From: an uncultured Ruminiclostridium sp.
GTDB taxonomy: Bacteria > Bacillota > Clostridia > Oscillospirales > Ruminococcaceae
NCBI GenBank assembly: GCA_947629925.1
Contig: CANRFO010000001.1
Coordinates: 124,001 to 188,000, forward strand
Direction: 5' to 3'
DNA length: 64,000 nt
Below are positions 24,365-33,393 of the stretch, one piece after another. Both the position numbers and the translations under genes were made by a program. The number at the start of each line of letters is the position of its first letter. Position 1 is the stretch's first letter. The notes beneath the pieces were generated by a model. That model did no database searches. It had not been told where the DNA came from and was given only the letters and a program-made list of their open reading frames with translations.

Positions 24365-25837
24365 TTAATCGTTCTTCTCCATCATCAGAGCGCTGTAATC
24401 CAGCTTCTCGCTGTAATCCCTCTCAGGGTGGTACCAGTAATATACTCCGTTTGCGTCCTTCCAGATAAACTGCTCAGGCGAATACTTGCATTCGCTGCAT
24501 AACAACGACAGGTCGAACTTATCGGAGTTTTCCTCTTCTATGAATTTCCAGTCGAAATAATGTATCTCCTCCACGCCTACGTTGCTGTGTACGATGAACT
24601 TTATCTCATCGTCCTCCGCGGCGTTCATGCGCATTATGTTTTCTCCGTCGCTGTATAAAAAGCAGTGCGTTGTGTCATTACCCGGTCTGTCGCATACGGC
24701 GAAGGCGGCTATCCCGTTATGAAGTATCTCATACGACCCGTCATGCTTGTTCACCTTGCAAAGGTCGTTGTTGTCCGTCACGGCATAAACATAATCGTCG
24801 TTCTGATACGGAATGATGTCGGCGTTGAACTTCATCGCAAGCAGAAGATACGGCGCGTATTCATTGTATACTCCGTCATTGAAGTAAAGCCAGCCGGGGA
24901 CCTGTCCGTCTGCCATGTAGTCGTAGTTGCTGTCATGGGTGGTCGCTATGCTGCACGGTCCTGTCCTTCCGTCAAGGGGAGGATAGTTTATTTCTATGTC
25001 CGAGTCGCTTATGTGCCAGTTGGGATCGGCTTTGTCCCAGTAAAGATTATTTTTCAGGACGAGAGGCTCGATTTCTTTTGTTTCGGGGTGGTACCAGAAA
25101 ATGTTCCTGTACCTGTCTTTCCAGACGATATAGTCCTTGTCGTAGACGCAGTACTGACAGGCATATCCCTGAAGATATCTTCCGACGCCGTATATGTCCG
25201 AAACTCCGCCCCTGCTTTCGTAAGGCACTATAAAGGTTTTTCCCGTGTCCTTTTCTATCTGCACCACATAGTTCCCGTCATTTATGTAGAACAGCCTTGC
25301 TTCAGGCTCTCCCACCCGTCCGCCGTCGCTGTTGGAATATGAGAAAACGTTTATACTGCCGTATTTGGCGGTATATATCACCTCATAGCTCCCGTCCATC
25401 TTGTCGGTTTTTATCAGGCGGTTATCCTCGCTTACGGCGTAAATGTATCTTGAGGTCTGATAAACGCCGATCCTGCTTTTGAATTTTTTGTCCAGAAGCA
25501 GTATTATTCTGCCGTAAACGTCCTGCTCAAAGTAAATATACCCCGGCTCACAGTTGTACGAATTATAGTGTTCCGCTCCGTATGGGTCCAAGTCGGGATC
25601 GGGCGCGATAAAGCATTCCCCCAGCCTGTCACCGAGCTGAAGCAGCTCAGGCTTCGCGTTGGAGGTCTGAAGCGTTCTTTCGGTAGTGGTCACTGCGGCG
25701 CCGCCGTTGTCGGCTTGTTCATGGTCGGGCGCGTCCGTGCCGCCGCCAATATCCGTATAGCACCCCGATGCGCACAGGATCATGACTGCAAGGACGGCGC
25801 AGCCCGCTTTTCTGATCGTATTGCGGTATATATGCAT
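24365..25837 (-). CDS. LipC: two-module lipoprotein of the CxxC/WYHP family, first gene of the operon
   Basis: 490 residues from ATG 25837, which has TAGGAG upstream and directly yields a signal peptide with lipobox C-A-S-G-C (Cys26); an open frame extending 318 bases further upstream lacks a site and would bury the signal. Module 1: ECFIAPDPD at 74, NSYNCEPGYIYF, Cys227-Gln-Tyr-Cys230, IVWKDRYRNIF, Trp248-Tyr-His-Pro. Module 2: SIATTHDSNYDYMADG, VPGWLYF, Cys447-Ser-Glu-Cys450, FIWKDANGVYY, Trp468-Tyr-His-Pro. Both modules end WYHPE instead of WYHPHS. Segments such as RLIKTDKMDGSYEVIYTAKYG align with LipA's LLKVNKSSADYETLYTAQYG. Confidence 0.85.
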   Translation of the reverse strand: MHIYRNTIRKAGCAVLAVMILCASGCYTDIGGGTDAPDHEQADNGGAAVTTTERTLQTSNAKPELLQLGDRLGECFIAPDPDLDPYGAEHYNSYNCEPGYIYFEQDVYGRIILLLDKKFKSRIGVYQTSRYIYAVSEDNRLIKTDKMDGSYEVIYTAKYGSINVFSYSNSDGGRVGEPEARLFYINDGNYVVQIEKDTGKTFIVPYESRGGVSDIYGVGRYLQGYACQYCVYDKDYIVWKDRYRNIFWYHPETKEIEPLVLKNNLYWDKADPNWHISDSDIEINYPPLDGRTGPCSIATTHDSNYDYMADGQVPGWLYFNDGVYNEYAPYLLLAMKFNADIIPYQNDDYVYAVTDNNDLCKVNKHDGSYEILHNGIAAFAVCDRPGNDTTHCFLYSDGENIMRMNAAEDDEIKFIVHSNVGVEEIHYFDWKFIEEENSDKFDLSLLCSECKYSPEQFIWKDANGVYYWYHPERDYSEKLDYSALMMEKND

Positions 25838-25867
25838 GGTTTTGCTCCTAAAACTTTTTCTAATTAA

Positions 25868-25896
25868 ATTATACCCGCAGGATTTTTCAAAGTCAA
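25868..25896 (-). promoter_or_regulatory. Promoter of the lipC-lipB-GH27 operon
   Basis: Minus strand TTGACT (25896-25891), 17-bp spacer, TATAAT (25873-25868), 31 bases before lipC. Confidence 0.85.
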
Positions 25897-25910
25897 TATA
25901 AAGTGCCGAA

Positions 25911-25927
25911 TTGTAACCGAATTGTAA
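25911..25927. promoter_or_regulatory. Two 11-bp-spaced repeats upstream of the lipC promoter
   Basis: TTGTAA at 25911 and 25922 on the plus strand (TTACAA on the minus strand), separated by CCGAA. The repeat unit and spacer are identical to those upstream of lipA, but the orientation relative to the gene is reversed. They lie 14 bases upstream of the -35 box. Confidence 0.65.
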
Positions 25928-25950
25928 TAATTGGCAGTGCTTTTCATATA

Positions 25951-25982
25951 AAAAGACGCTGTTCAGATAAACAGCGCCTTTA
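25951..25982 (-). terminator. Second hairpin downstream of ppdK
   Basis: CGCTGTT / AACAGCG stem with flanking pairs; on the minus strand a T5 run follows. It probably backs up the ppdK terminator and insulates the lipC promoter. Confidence 0.7.
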
Positions 25983-26047
25983 GCGGGCATTTTTATATTG
26001 CGAAAATAACGCAAAATTCGGGGAGCAGCCGTGATATATTGTAAAAC

Positions 26048-26078
26048 AAAAAGTGTTCCCGAAACGGGAACACTTTTT
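26048..26078. terminator. Terminator of ppdK
   Basis: Perfect 14-bp stem AAAAAGTGTTCCCG / CGGGAACACTTTTT with an AAA loop, 22 bases after the ppdK stop codon. Confidence 0.93.
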
Positions 26079-26099
26079 AATGTTTGTTTTGTATTCAGC

Positions 26100-28724
26100 T
26101 TACTTGCTGCTCTTGATAGCTGCCTGTGCTGCCGCAAGTCTTGCGATAGGCACACGGAAAGGTGAGCAGGAAACGTAAGTCAGACCAAGCTTGTGGCAGA
26201 ACTCAACGGAGGAAGGATCGCCGCCGTGTTCACCGCATATACCTACATGCAGCTCGGGACGGGTAGCCTTGCCCAGCTTGATAGCCATTTCCATCAGCTT
26301 GCCAACACCTGTCTGGTCCAGCTTAGCAAACGGGTCGTTCTCGAATATCTTAGCGTCATAGTAAGCGTTCAGGAACTTGCCTGCGTCGTCACGGGAGAAT
26401 CCGTAAGTCATCTGAGTCAGGTCGTTTGTACCAAAGCAGAAGAATTCAGCTTCCTTGGCAATATCGTCAGCGGTAAGAGCCGCACGGGGAATTTCGATCA
26501 TAGTGCCTACTTCGTACTTCAGGTCGCTGCCTGCATTCTTGATCTCTTCGTCAGCAACTGCAACAACGATGTCCTTAACGTACTTCAGCTCTTTCAGCTC
26601 GCCTACCAGAGGTATCATTATCTCAGGAACGATGTTCCAGTCGGGATGAGCCTTCTTAACGTTCAGAGCCGCACGGATGACCGCTCTTGTCTGCATCTTG
26701 GCAATTTCGGGATAAGTTACCGCCAGACGGCAGCCGCGGTGACCCATCATGGGGTTGAACTCGTGGAGGGAAGAAATGATGTTCTTGATAGCTTCAACAG
26801 ATTTGCCCTGTGCGTCAGCCAGCTTCTTGATATCGGCTTCCTCAGTGGGAACAAACTCATGCAGAGGAGGATCAAGGAATCTGATAGTAACAGGGTTGCC
26901 CTCAAGAGCTTCATACAGCTGCTCGAAGTCGCTCTGCTGATAAGGCAGGATCTTTTCAAGAGCCTTTTCACGTTCTTCAAGAGTATCAGAGCAGATCATC
27001 TCGCGGAATGCGGCAATTCTGTCCTCAGCAAAGAACATATGCTCTGTACGGCAAAGACCGATACCCTCTGCGCCAAGCTCACGAGCCTTCTTTGCGTCGG
27101 TGGGAGTATCTGCGTTGGTGCGTACCTTCAGCACTCTGTACTTGTCAGCCCAAGCCATAATTCTGCCGAACTCGCCTGCGATGGTAGCGTCAACAGTGTC
27201 GATAACGCCGTCGTAGATGTTACCTGTAGAACCGTCAATGGAGATCCAGTCGCCCTCGTGGAAGGTCTTGCCTGCCAGAGTGAACTGCTTGTGCTCTTCG
27301 TCCATAGCGATCTCGGAGCAGCCCGATACGCAGCAAGTGCCCATACCGCGGGCAACAACGGCAGCGTGAGAGGTCATACCGCCTCTTACTGTCAGGATAC
27401 CCTGAGAAGCCTTCATACCTGTGATATCTTCAGGAGAAGTCTCAAGACGAACCAGAACTACCTTTTCGCCTCTTGCCTTCCAAGCTTCTGCGTCGTCAGC
27501 GGAGAATACGATCTTACCGCAGGCAGCGCCGGGAGATGCGCCAAGGCCCTTGCCGATAGGAGTAGCAGCTTTCAGCTTAGCCTGATTGAACTGAGGGTGG
27601 AGCAAAGTATCAAGGTTTCTGGGGTCTATCATCAGAACAGCCTGCTGTTCGGTTATCATACCCTCGTCAACCAGGTCGCATGCGATCTTGAGAGCAGCCT
27701 TAGCGGTTCTCTTGCCGTTTCTGGTCTGGAGCATGAACAGCTTGCCGTGTTCAACGGTGAACTCCATATCCTGCATATCTCTGTAATGATTTTCAAGAGT
27801 CTGACAAACGTCCTTGAACTGAGCAAAAGCGTCAGGGAACTTTTCAGCCATCTGAGCGATAGGCATAGGAGTACGAACGCCTGCAACAACGTCCTCGCCC
27901 TGTGCGTTTGTCAGGAACTCGCCCATCAGCTTCTTTTCGCCTGTTGCAGGGTCACGGGTGAACGCAACGCCTGTGCCGCAGTCGTCGCCCATATTGCCGA
28001 ACGCCATCATCTGTACGTTAACGGCGGTGCCCCAGGAATAAGGGATATCGTTGTCGCGGCGGTAAACGTTAGCTCTGGGGTTGTCCCAGCTTCTGAATAC
28101 GGCCTTTACTGCGCCCATAAGCTGTTCCTTAGGATCGGTGGGGAAGTCCTCGCCTATCTTGTCCTTGTATTCAGCCTTGAACTGGTTAGCCAGCTCCTTC
28201 AGGTCGTCTGCATCAAGCTCTACGTCCTGCGTAACGCCCTTCTTGGCTTTCATTTGGTCGATAAGCTCTTCAAAATATTTCTTGCCGACTTCCATAACTA
28301 CGTCGGAGTACATCTGGATAAATCTTCTGTAGCAGTCGTAAGCCCATCTGGGGTTGCCGGATCTCTCGGCGATAACTTCAACAACTTCTTCATTCAGACC
28401 GAGGTTCAGGATCGTGTCCATCATACCGGGCATGGAAGCTCTTGCGCCTGAACGGACGGAAACCAGCAGCGGGTTCTCTTTATCTCCGAACTTTTTGCCG
28501 ACCTTTTGCTCCAGTATCTCGATGTTCTTCATGATTTCGGCAAAGATCTCGTCATTTATCTTTCTGCCGTCCTCGTAATACTTGGTGCAAGCTTCGGTGG
28601 TAACGGTGAAGCCCTGTGGAACGGGAAGTCCGAGACCTGTCATTTCCGCAAGGTTCGCGCCCTTACCGCCCAGAAGCTCACGCATGTTAGCGTTACCTTC
28701 ATTGAACTGGTAAACATACTTCAT
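26100..28724 (-). CDS. ppdK: Pyruvate, phosphate dikinase
   Basis: 874 residues, the normal length. The N-terminal ATP-grasp part begins with LLGGKGANLAEMTGLGLPVPQGF. The swivelling domain carries the phospho-histidine in GGMTSHAAVVARGMGTCCVSG. The C-terminal PEP/pyruvate barrel has IGLCRTEHMFF, MMGHRGCRLAV, FGTNDLTQM and the catalytic Cys in VGICGEHGGD. It interconverts pyruvate, ATP and Pi with PEP, AMP and PPi, a hallmark of PPi-linked glycolysis in cellulolytic Clostridia. The upstream -10 TATAAT (minus, 28789-28784) has an extended TGC. GGAGG precedes ATG 28724. It is monocistronic. Confidence 0.97.
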   Translation of the reverse strand: MKYVYQFNEGNANMRELLGGKGANLAEMTGLGLPVPQGFTVTTEACTKYYEDGRKINDEIFAEIMKNIEILEQKVGKKFGDKENPLLVSVRSGARASMPGMMDTILNLGLNEEVVEVIAERSGNPRWAYDCYRRFIQMYSDVVMEVGKKYFEELIDQMKAKKGVTQDVELDADDLKELANQFKAEYKDKIGEDFPTDPKEQLMGAVKAVFRSWDNPRANVYRRDNDIPYSWGTAVNVQMMAFGNMGDDCGTGVAFTRDPATGEKKLMGEFLTNAQGEDVVAGVRTPMPIAQMAEKFPDAFAQFKDVCQTLENHYRDMQDMEFTVEHGKLFMLQTRNGKRTAKAALKIACDLVDEGMITEQQAVLMIDPRNLDTLLHPQFNQAKLKAATPIGKGLGASPGAACGKIVFSADDAEAWKARGEKVVLVRLETSPEDITGMKASQGILTVRGGMTSHAAVVARGMGTCCVSGCSEIAMDEEHKQFTLAGKTFHEGDWISIDGSTGNIYDGVIDTVDATIAGEFGRIMAWADKYRVLKVRTNADTPTDAKKARELGAEGIGLCRTEHMFFAEDRIAAFREMICSDTLEEREKALEKILPYQQSDFEQLYEALEGNPVTIRFLDPPLHEFVPTEEADIKKLADAQGKSVEAIKNIISSLHEFNPMMGHRGCRLAVTYPEIAKMQTRAVIRAALNVKKAHPDWNIVPEIMIPLVGELKELKYVKDIVVAVADEEIKNAGSDLKYEVGTMIEIPRAALTADDIAKEAEFFCFGTNDLTQMTYGFSRDDAGKFLNAYYDAKIFENDPFAKLDQTGVGKLMEMAIKLGKATRPELHVGICGEHGGDPSSVEFCHKLGLTYVSCSPFRVPIARLAAAQAAIKSSK

Positions 28725-28871
28725 TGGGGTGATCCTCCTAAATTTTTTTCTTCACATCCGGCATTGACTGCCTTAACATTATTATTATAGCAGATACGGT
28801 TACAAATTTCCAGTGTTTTTTAAAAAAAACAGTAAAATTTTTCCTGACATTTTTTACACTTGTCACAAAAT

Positions 28872-30005
28872 CTATCTTTCATTCACCACTTCAACGATCT
28901 TTCCCTTTCTCACCGCGATTCTGGGAACTCTTGAGGAAACGGCGCATATCACCTCGTTGCTTATCGTGCCTATGCTGTCGGCAATATAGTCAAGGCTCGT
29001 TTCCTTGAAATCGTCGCTGTACAGCTTTACCTCGTCGCCTAACCTTGCGTTTGCGTTCGTAACGTCTATCATCATCTGATCCATGCAGACCCGCCCTCTT
29101 ATAGGGCAAAGCACGCCGTTCACCGCCGCAAAGCCCTTGTTTGACAGCAAACGTGAATATCCGTCCGCATAGCCAGTGGGAACTACCGCTATAAGCTGTT
29201 CACTGTCGGTGGTATAAGTCCGCCCGTAGCCTATATCAGTGCCTTTTGGTATGACTTTCAGCTGATCTATCCTGCTTTTCAAAGTCATCACCTGCTTCAG
29301 CGGCAAGGTGTTTTTCACCGCCGTATTGGGTGACAGACCGTAAAGTATCAGCCCCGGTCTTATCCAGTCCGCCTTCATATCCGCATGAAAAGCAACGCCG
29401 CCGCTGTTCTGGCAGTGTATGGGAACGTTCAGCGTTTTTGCAAGAGAACTCAGCTTTTCGTACTGCTTTTGTGTAAAGCCCTCGCTTTCCCCGTCAACGC
29501 CGTCTGCAACTGCAAAATGGGAGTACATGCCCGTTATTTCAAGGTTCGGCAGGGCGGCTATCTCCTTTATCTCTTCCTCCGTCCTGACGCCGACCCTTGA
29601 CATTCCCGTATCAAGGGCGATATTTGCCTTTATTCTGACATTTTTCGACAGAGCGAAAGCATTTATCCTGCGGGCAAATTCCACGCTGCCCGCCGTCACC
29701 GTCAGGTTCAGCTTCAGTATCCCCTCAAGATCCTCCTCATTTATGTAGCCGAACACCAGCAGAAAGCAGTCGTTGTCCCCGATTATCTCACGCAGCCGCT
29801 CCGCCTCGTGAAAATTGGACACCGCAAAGCGTCTTATCCCGAGGCGGTAGTATTCCTTGTCACATATGACGTCGGAATGACCGTAGGCGTTTGCCTTTAC
29901 GATAGCAATAACTTCCTTGTTCGGGCACATCGCCTTTATGCTCTCAAGATTAAAGTCCAGAGCGTCCAGATCTATCTCCGCCCAACAGCGTTTCAAAAAA
30001 TTCAT
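28872..30005 (-). CDS. alr: Alanine racemase
   Basis: 377 residues. The N-terminal barrel carries the PLP lysine, Lys37 in AIVKANAYGH; the catalytic tyrosine lies in DIGYGRTYT near residue 260; RGRVCMDQMMIDV is the substrate-entry strand. It supplies D-alanine for peptidoglycan. It is divergent from the LCP-like gene across a 147-bp A/T-rich promoter region, and the D-Ala-D-Ala carboxypeptidase lies elsewhere in this window. Confidence 0.96.
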   Translation of the reverse strand: MNFLKRCWAEIDLDALDFNLESIKAMCPNKEVIAIVKANAYGHSDVICDKEYYRLGIRRFAVSNFHEAERLREIIGDNDCFLLVFGYINEEDLEGILKLNLTVTAGSVEFARRINAFALSKNVRIKANIALDTGMSRVGVRTEEEIKEIAALPNLEITGMYSHFAVADGVDGESEGFTQKQYEKLSSLAKTLNVPIHCQNSGGVAFHADMKADWIRPGLILYGLSPNTAVKNTLPLKQVMTLKSRIDQLKVIPKGTDIGYGRTYTTDSEQLIAVVPTGYADGYSRLLSNKGFAAVNGVLCPIRGRVCMDQMMIDVTNANARLGDEVKLYSDDFKETSLDYIADSIGTISNEVICAVSSRVPRIAVRKGKIVEVVNER

Positions 30006-30152
30006 ATGTCAACTTTTCTCCTTTCGCTTGTAATTCTTATCATATTGTGGTAAAATAATCACAAGTTGATCATTTGCATTATCATTCACCAAAATATTAT
30101 ACATCAATCCGTCAGGAAATACAATACTTTAAAAAACGGAAAGGCAAATTCT

Positions 30153-31034
30153 ATGGCAGTCAAAAAAAGAAAAAGCAACTGGTATATTTATCTTATAACT
30201 TTCGCCGCCGCTTCTGTTGTAGCGGCAATGTTCCTGTCCGTGTTCTGGGACATTCTGTTCCCGCAGAGGACGTCTGCCGTTCACGGCGGCATAAGCACCG
30301 ATATACCCGATTCGTCCAACAATATGAGAACTCTTTTTATGCTCTCGGAGCAGTCCGCTTCAATTCCCACCCGATTTCTCGTAGTGAGCTATCAACCTGC
30401 TGATGAAGCGGTATACTGCGTTCCTCTCAGGTCGGATATGCAGGTCACCGCTTCGGGCGGAAGAACGGGAACTCTGGCGCAGATATATTCATTAGGCGGA
30501 GTACAGGCGGTCCTTTCGGGCATACAGACCACCGTGGGCATAAAATGCGATAACTATGTTAAATTTGACCGCGATACGTTCATAACCATGGCGGACGCCA
30601 TCGGAAAGATACAGGTAAGTCTTGCCTACGACGTTCTCGCGGCGGACGGAGGCGTTCTTTTTGAGGCTGGGAACCACAGCATGAACGGCAGCGACCTTTA
30701 TACCTACCTGAATTATGACAACGCCGATTACGGAGCGGATTACCAGAGCCTTGTGCTGGGCTCGGCGGCTGTTTCCGTGCTGAACGACAATCTTCACGGA
30801 CTTTCAGCCACCGTGATCCAGAGCTATTTCACAAAGCTTATGAATACCGTTGACACCGACATCACTCTTGAGGACTACACCGCCAGACAGCAGGCGTTTT
30901 TATTCACCAGCGTTGAAAGCTTCAATCCGGGGCAGTACTACATACCCTACGGAGAAATTCGGGACGGGGTGTTCTATCTTGCCGACGACTCAAAGCTCAC
31001 CATTTCCGAACGCCTTAAAACCAACGAAGAGTAA
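30153..31034 (+). CDS. Divergent LytR-CpsA-Psr (LCP)-like membrane protein
   Basis: 293 residues from ATG 30153 (GGAAAGG upstream). A basic N-terminus and one membrane helix (residues ~12-33) put the rest outside. The extracellular part follows the LCP pattern: FLVVSYQPADEAVYCVPLRSDM in place of the usual IPRDT strand, GGVQAVLSGIQTTVGIKCDN, VKFDRDTFITMADAIG and a region matching GxxxMNGxxLYTYLNYD. LCP enzymes attach secondary polymers to peptidoglycan. Several of the Arg residues that hold the polyprenyl pyrophosphate are not obvious, so enzymatic activity is uncertain. It precedes rimM by 14 bp. Confidence 0.72.
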   Translation: MAVKKRKSNWYIYLITFAAASVVAAMFLSVFWDILFPQRTSAVHGGISTDIPDSSNNMRTLFMLSEQSASIPTRFLVVSYQPADEAVYCVPLRSDMQVTASGGRTGTLAQIYSLGGVQAVLSGIQTTVGIKCDNYVKFDRDTFITMADAIGKIQVSLAYDVLAADGGVLFEAGNHSMNGSDLYTYLNYDNADYGADYQSLVLGSAAVSVLNDNLHGLSATVIQSYFTKLMNTVDTDITLEDYTARQQAFLFTSVESFNPGQYYIPYGEIRDGVFYLADDSKLTISERLKTNEE

Positions 31035-31048
31035 AGGACGGTATCCCC

Positions 31049-31582
31049 ATGAAAAAACGCCACCTTGAAGCGGCAAGGATAACAAAGCCTGTGGGTCTCA
31101 GAGGCGAAATGCGGGCGCAGCTTTACTGCGACGGCTGCGAAATGCTGACGGGATTCGGTCTTTATCTCGGAAAAGAGCTGAAGCCTGTTGAGATAACCGC
31201 CGCTGTTCCCCTTAAAAATGATATGTGCAGGATAAGGATAAAAGGCATAGACACCATTGAGGAAGCTCAGCCCCTTACGGGAAAGATACTGTACCTTGAC
31301 AGGGAGGAAGCGCAGCTTCCCCCCGACACATGGTTCATCGCGGACATTATCGGGCTTCCTGTTTACGATATAGACAGCGGCGTCAGATACGGCGTTATAA
31401 ACGACGTTATCCAAAACGGACCCACCGATGTGTATTCAGTAAAAGCACAAAACGGGAGAGAGCTTTTGTTCCCTGCTATCCCCGAAGTGCTTATAAATGT
31501 GGATATTGAGGGAGAGAAGATACTGATACGCCCGCTGGAGGGCTTGTTTGACGAGGAGAGCGGGAGCGATAATGAGAATTGA
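31049..31582 (+). CDS. rimM: 16S rRNA processing protein RimM
   Basis: 177 residues. The N-terminal RimM barrel begins LEAARITKPVGLRGEMRAQ, and the C-terminal PRC barrel has WFIADIIGLPVYDIDSG and LLFPAIPEVLINVDIEGEKI. It assists maturation of the 30S head by binding S19. It overlaps trmD by 11 bases, the standard rimM-trmD pair; rpsP and ffh, often nearby, are absent here. Confidence 0.95.
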   Translation: MKKRHLEAARITKPVGLRGEMRAQLYCDGCEMLTGFGLYLGKELKPVEITAAVPLKNDMCRIRIKGIDTIEEAQPLTGKILYLDREEAQLPPDTWFIADIIGLPVYDIDSGVRYGVINDVIQNGPTDVYSVKAQNGRELLFPAIPEVLINVDIEGEKILIRPLEGLFDEESGSDNEN

Positions 31583-32252
31583 CATAGCTACCCTTTTTCC
31601 CGATATGTGCGAGGCGGTCTTGTCTGAAAGCATTGTGGGACGGGGCAGAAAAAACGGATTTGTGACCATAGAATGTCACAACATAAGAGATTATACTTTG
31701 GACAAGCACCGCAAGGTGGACGACAAAGCCTACGGCGGCGGGACGGGAATGGTGCTTATGCCCCAGCCCGTATACGACTGTATCATAGCTATAAAGGAAA
31801 AGGCGAAAGCAAGCCGTTCACGGCTCATCTACCTCTCTCCGCAGGGAAAAACGCTGACTCAGGAGCTTGTGAAGGAGCTTGCGCAGGAGGAACATCTTAT
31901 CCTGCTCTGCGGGCATTACGAAGGGATAGACCAGCGTGTTCTGGACGAATTGCAGGTGGAAGAGATTTCCGTGGGGGATTACGTTGTTACAGGGGGCGAG
32001 CTTCCCGCGCTGATAATTGCCGATGCGGTGACAAGACTTCAGGAGGGCGTTCTTCCCAACGAGGACGCATATTCCATAGAGAGCCATTACAACGGCGTTC
32101 TGGAGTATCCCCAGTACACCCGCCCCGAAGTGTGGAGGGACAGGAAAGTCCCCGAGATACTGCTGTCGGGACATCACGAGAATATTGAAAAGTGGCAGAA
32201 ACAGCAGTCTGAGGAGGTCACAAGGCAAAAGCGCCCCGATTTGCTGGAGTAG
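31572..32252 (+). CDS. trmD: tRNA (guanine37-N1)-methyltransferase
   Basis: 226 residues from ATG 31572, placed by the GGGAG just upstream and by the MRIDIATLFPDM start typical of TrmD. The SAM-binding knot is visible: LLCGHYEGIDQRV, then EISVGDYVVTGGELPAL. It methylates G37 of tRNAs to prevent frameshifting. The start codon lies inside rimM, so translation is coupled. Confidence 0.96.
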   Translation: MRIDIATLFPDMCEAVLSESIVGRGRKNGFVTIECHNIRDYTLDKHRKVDDKAYGGGTGMVLMPQPVYDCIIAIKEKAKASRSRLIYLSPQGKTLTQELVKELAQEEHLILLCGHYEGIDQRVLDELQVEEISVGDYVVTGGELPALIIADAVTRLQEGVLPNEDAYSIESHYNGVLEYPQYTRPEVWRDRKVPEILLSGHHENIEKWQKQQSEEVTRQKRPDLLE

Positions 32253-32295
32253 AATATTCAGATAGTTCGTTTCATCTTCATAAGGGGGAACTATT

Positions 32296-32799
32296 ATGAA
32301 AAGGATAATTGCGTTTATTCTGACAGCGGCGCTTTGTATGACGTTTTTTTCGGGCTGTTCTGTTTATGATTCGATACGAAACCGAAGTGAATTTTCGCAA
32401 AAGAACAAAGAGATAGAAAATATTATAATCGATTGTATAAACGGGGAACGTGATCCCTCTGAATTATCATCGTTATTTTGCATGAGAGTATCGGATAAAC
32501 ATGATATTGAACAGGAAATTCTGGACGCAATCGAATTTGTGGACGGAAATTTTATTGCTGACGATATACGCTGGTCAAGCAGCGGCGGTCAGGAATCGGT
32601 AAATGACGGGAAAACAGATCTTTACGAAAGCTGGATACACACTTTAGACCCGATAAAGACTGATACGGGAAAGGATTATGACATCAGTTTCAGTATGTGC
32701 CATATCGATCTGGAAAACGAAGATCTTGTGGGATTATATTATATAAACATTTCTTTGTACGACAGCGACGAGTCGTTTAAGATAGGAGGAGCATTATAA
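32296..32799 (+). CDS. Small lipoprotein, DUF5104-like
   Basis: 167 residues with a signal peptide ending in lipobox F-S-G-C (Cys21). The mature part has helical NKEIENIIIDCINGERDPSELSSLF followed by predicted strands (YDISFSMCHIDLENEDLVGLYYINISLYD). This helix-then-strand pattern is seen in DUF5104-type lipoproteins of Clostridia; I assign that only loosely. GGGGG precedes the ATG. No operon partner is evident, and its A/T-richer codons differ from trmD just upstream. Confidence 0.65.
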   Translation: MKRIIAFILTAALCMTFFSGCSVYDSIRNRSEFSQKNKEIENIIIDCINGERDPSELSSLFCMRVSDKHDIEQEILDAIEFVDGNFIADDIRWSSSGGQESVNDGKTDLYESWIHTLDPIKTDTGKDYDISFSMCHIDLENEDLVGLYYINISLYDSDESFKIGGAL

Positions 32800-32950
32800 A
32801 GCGTTTGTTCGTGGAAAACTTTTGTCTGCCTGCAACATATATGTAGAAAAACAATTGGGAAATATGCACAAAATTGAAATTTCAACAGCGGCTAAAGTGT
32901 TCGTTTTTGAAAAAATAATCCAAAAAAGCCGAAAATATTAAAAATTGCAG

Positions 32951-32979
32951 TTGACTAAAATGATTTTTGGATATATACT
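32951..32979 (+). promoter_or_regulatory. Promoter of the HPr gene
   Basis: TTGACT at 32951-32956, 17-bp spacer, TATACT at 32974-32979. Confidence 0.75.
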
Positions 32980-33050
32980 GTATTAGTAAATTAAACATAT
33001 ACAAACACAACAGAGATAAAATCTCAATAATTCAAACGGAGGAAATAACT

Positions 33051-33314
33051 ATGTTTGCAAAAGAAGTGGAGGTAAAAAACTCAGTCGGTCTTCACGCAAG
33101 ACCTGCGACCTTCTTTATCCAGAAAGCAAATGAGTACAAGTCTTCCATCTGGGTAGAAAAGGAAGAGAGAAGAGTTAACGCAAAGAGCCTTCTGGGCGTT
33201 CTGTCTCTGGGTATCGTAGGAGGCACCACCATTCGTGTCATCGCTGACGGCTCTGACGAGCAGCTTGCTGTTGAAGGCCTTATCAAGCTGGTTGAAAGCG
33301 GCTTTTCTGAGTAA
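33051..33314 (+). CDS. ptsH: Phosphocarrier protein HPr
   Basis: 87 residues from ATG 33051 (ACGGAGG site). The PEP-dependent phosphorylation site is His15 in VGLHARPAT, and the regulatory serine lies in RRVNAKSLLGVLSLG at about position 46, the target of HPr kinase in Firmicutes. Both sites present means it can act in sugar transport and in catabolite control; Crh would lack the His. No EI gene is adjacent. It is monocistronic. Confidence 0.95.
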   Translation: MFAKEVEVKNSVGLHARPATFFIQKANEYKSSIWVEKEERRVNAKSLLGVLSLGIVGGTTIRVIADGSDEQLAVEGLIKLVESGFSE

Positions 33315-33331
33315 AATTCTTACAACTTCAA

Positions 33332-33367
33332 AGACAACCGCCGATTTGGAGCGGTTGTTTTATTTTA
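33332..33367 (+). terminator. Terminator of ptsH
   Basis: AGACAACCGC / GCGGTTGTTT stem with a 9-base loop, followed by TTTATTTTAT. Confidence 0.88.
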
Positions 33368-33393
33368 TCGGATATTGAGGAATTGGCGGAAAA

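Noticed and set aside
24365..26155. Upstream extension of LipC to 596 residues
   Set aside because: The extra 106 codons cross the promoter and have no ribosome site; the ATG at 25837 gives a proper lipoprotein signal.
26193..28451. A 752-codon open frame on the plus strand
   Set aside because: It lies wholly antisense to ppdK, which has full family motifs; there is no ribosome site, and the composition (many Ser, Val, His, Cys) is what the complement of a biased coding strand gives.
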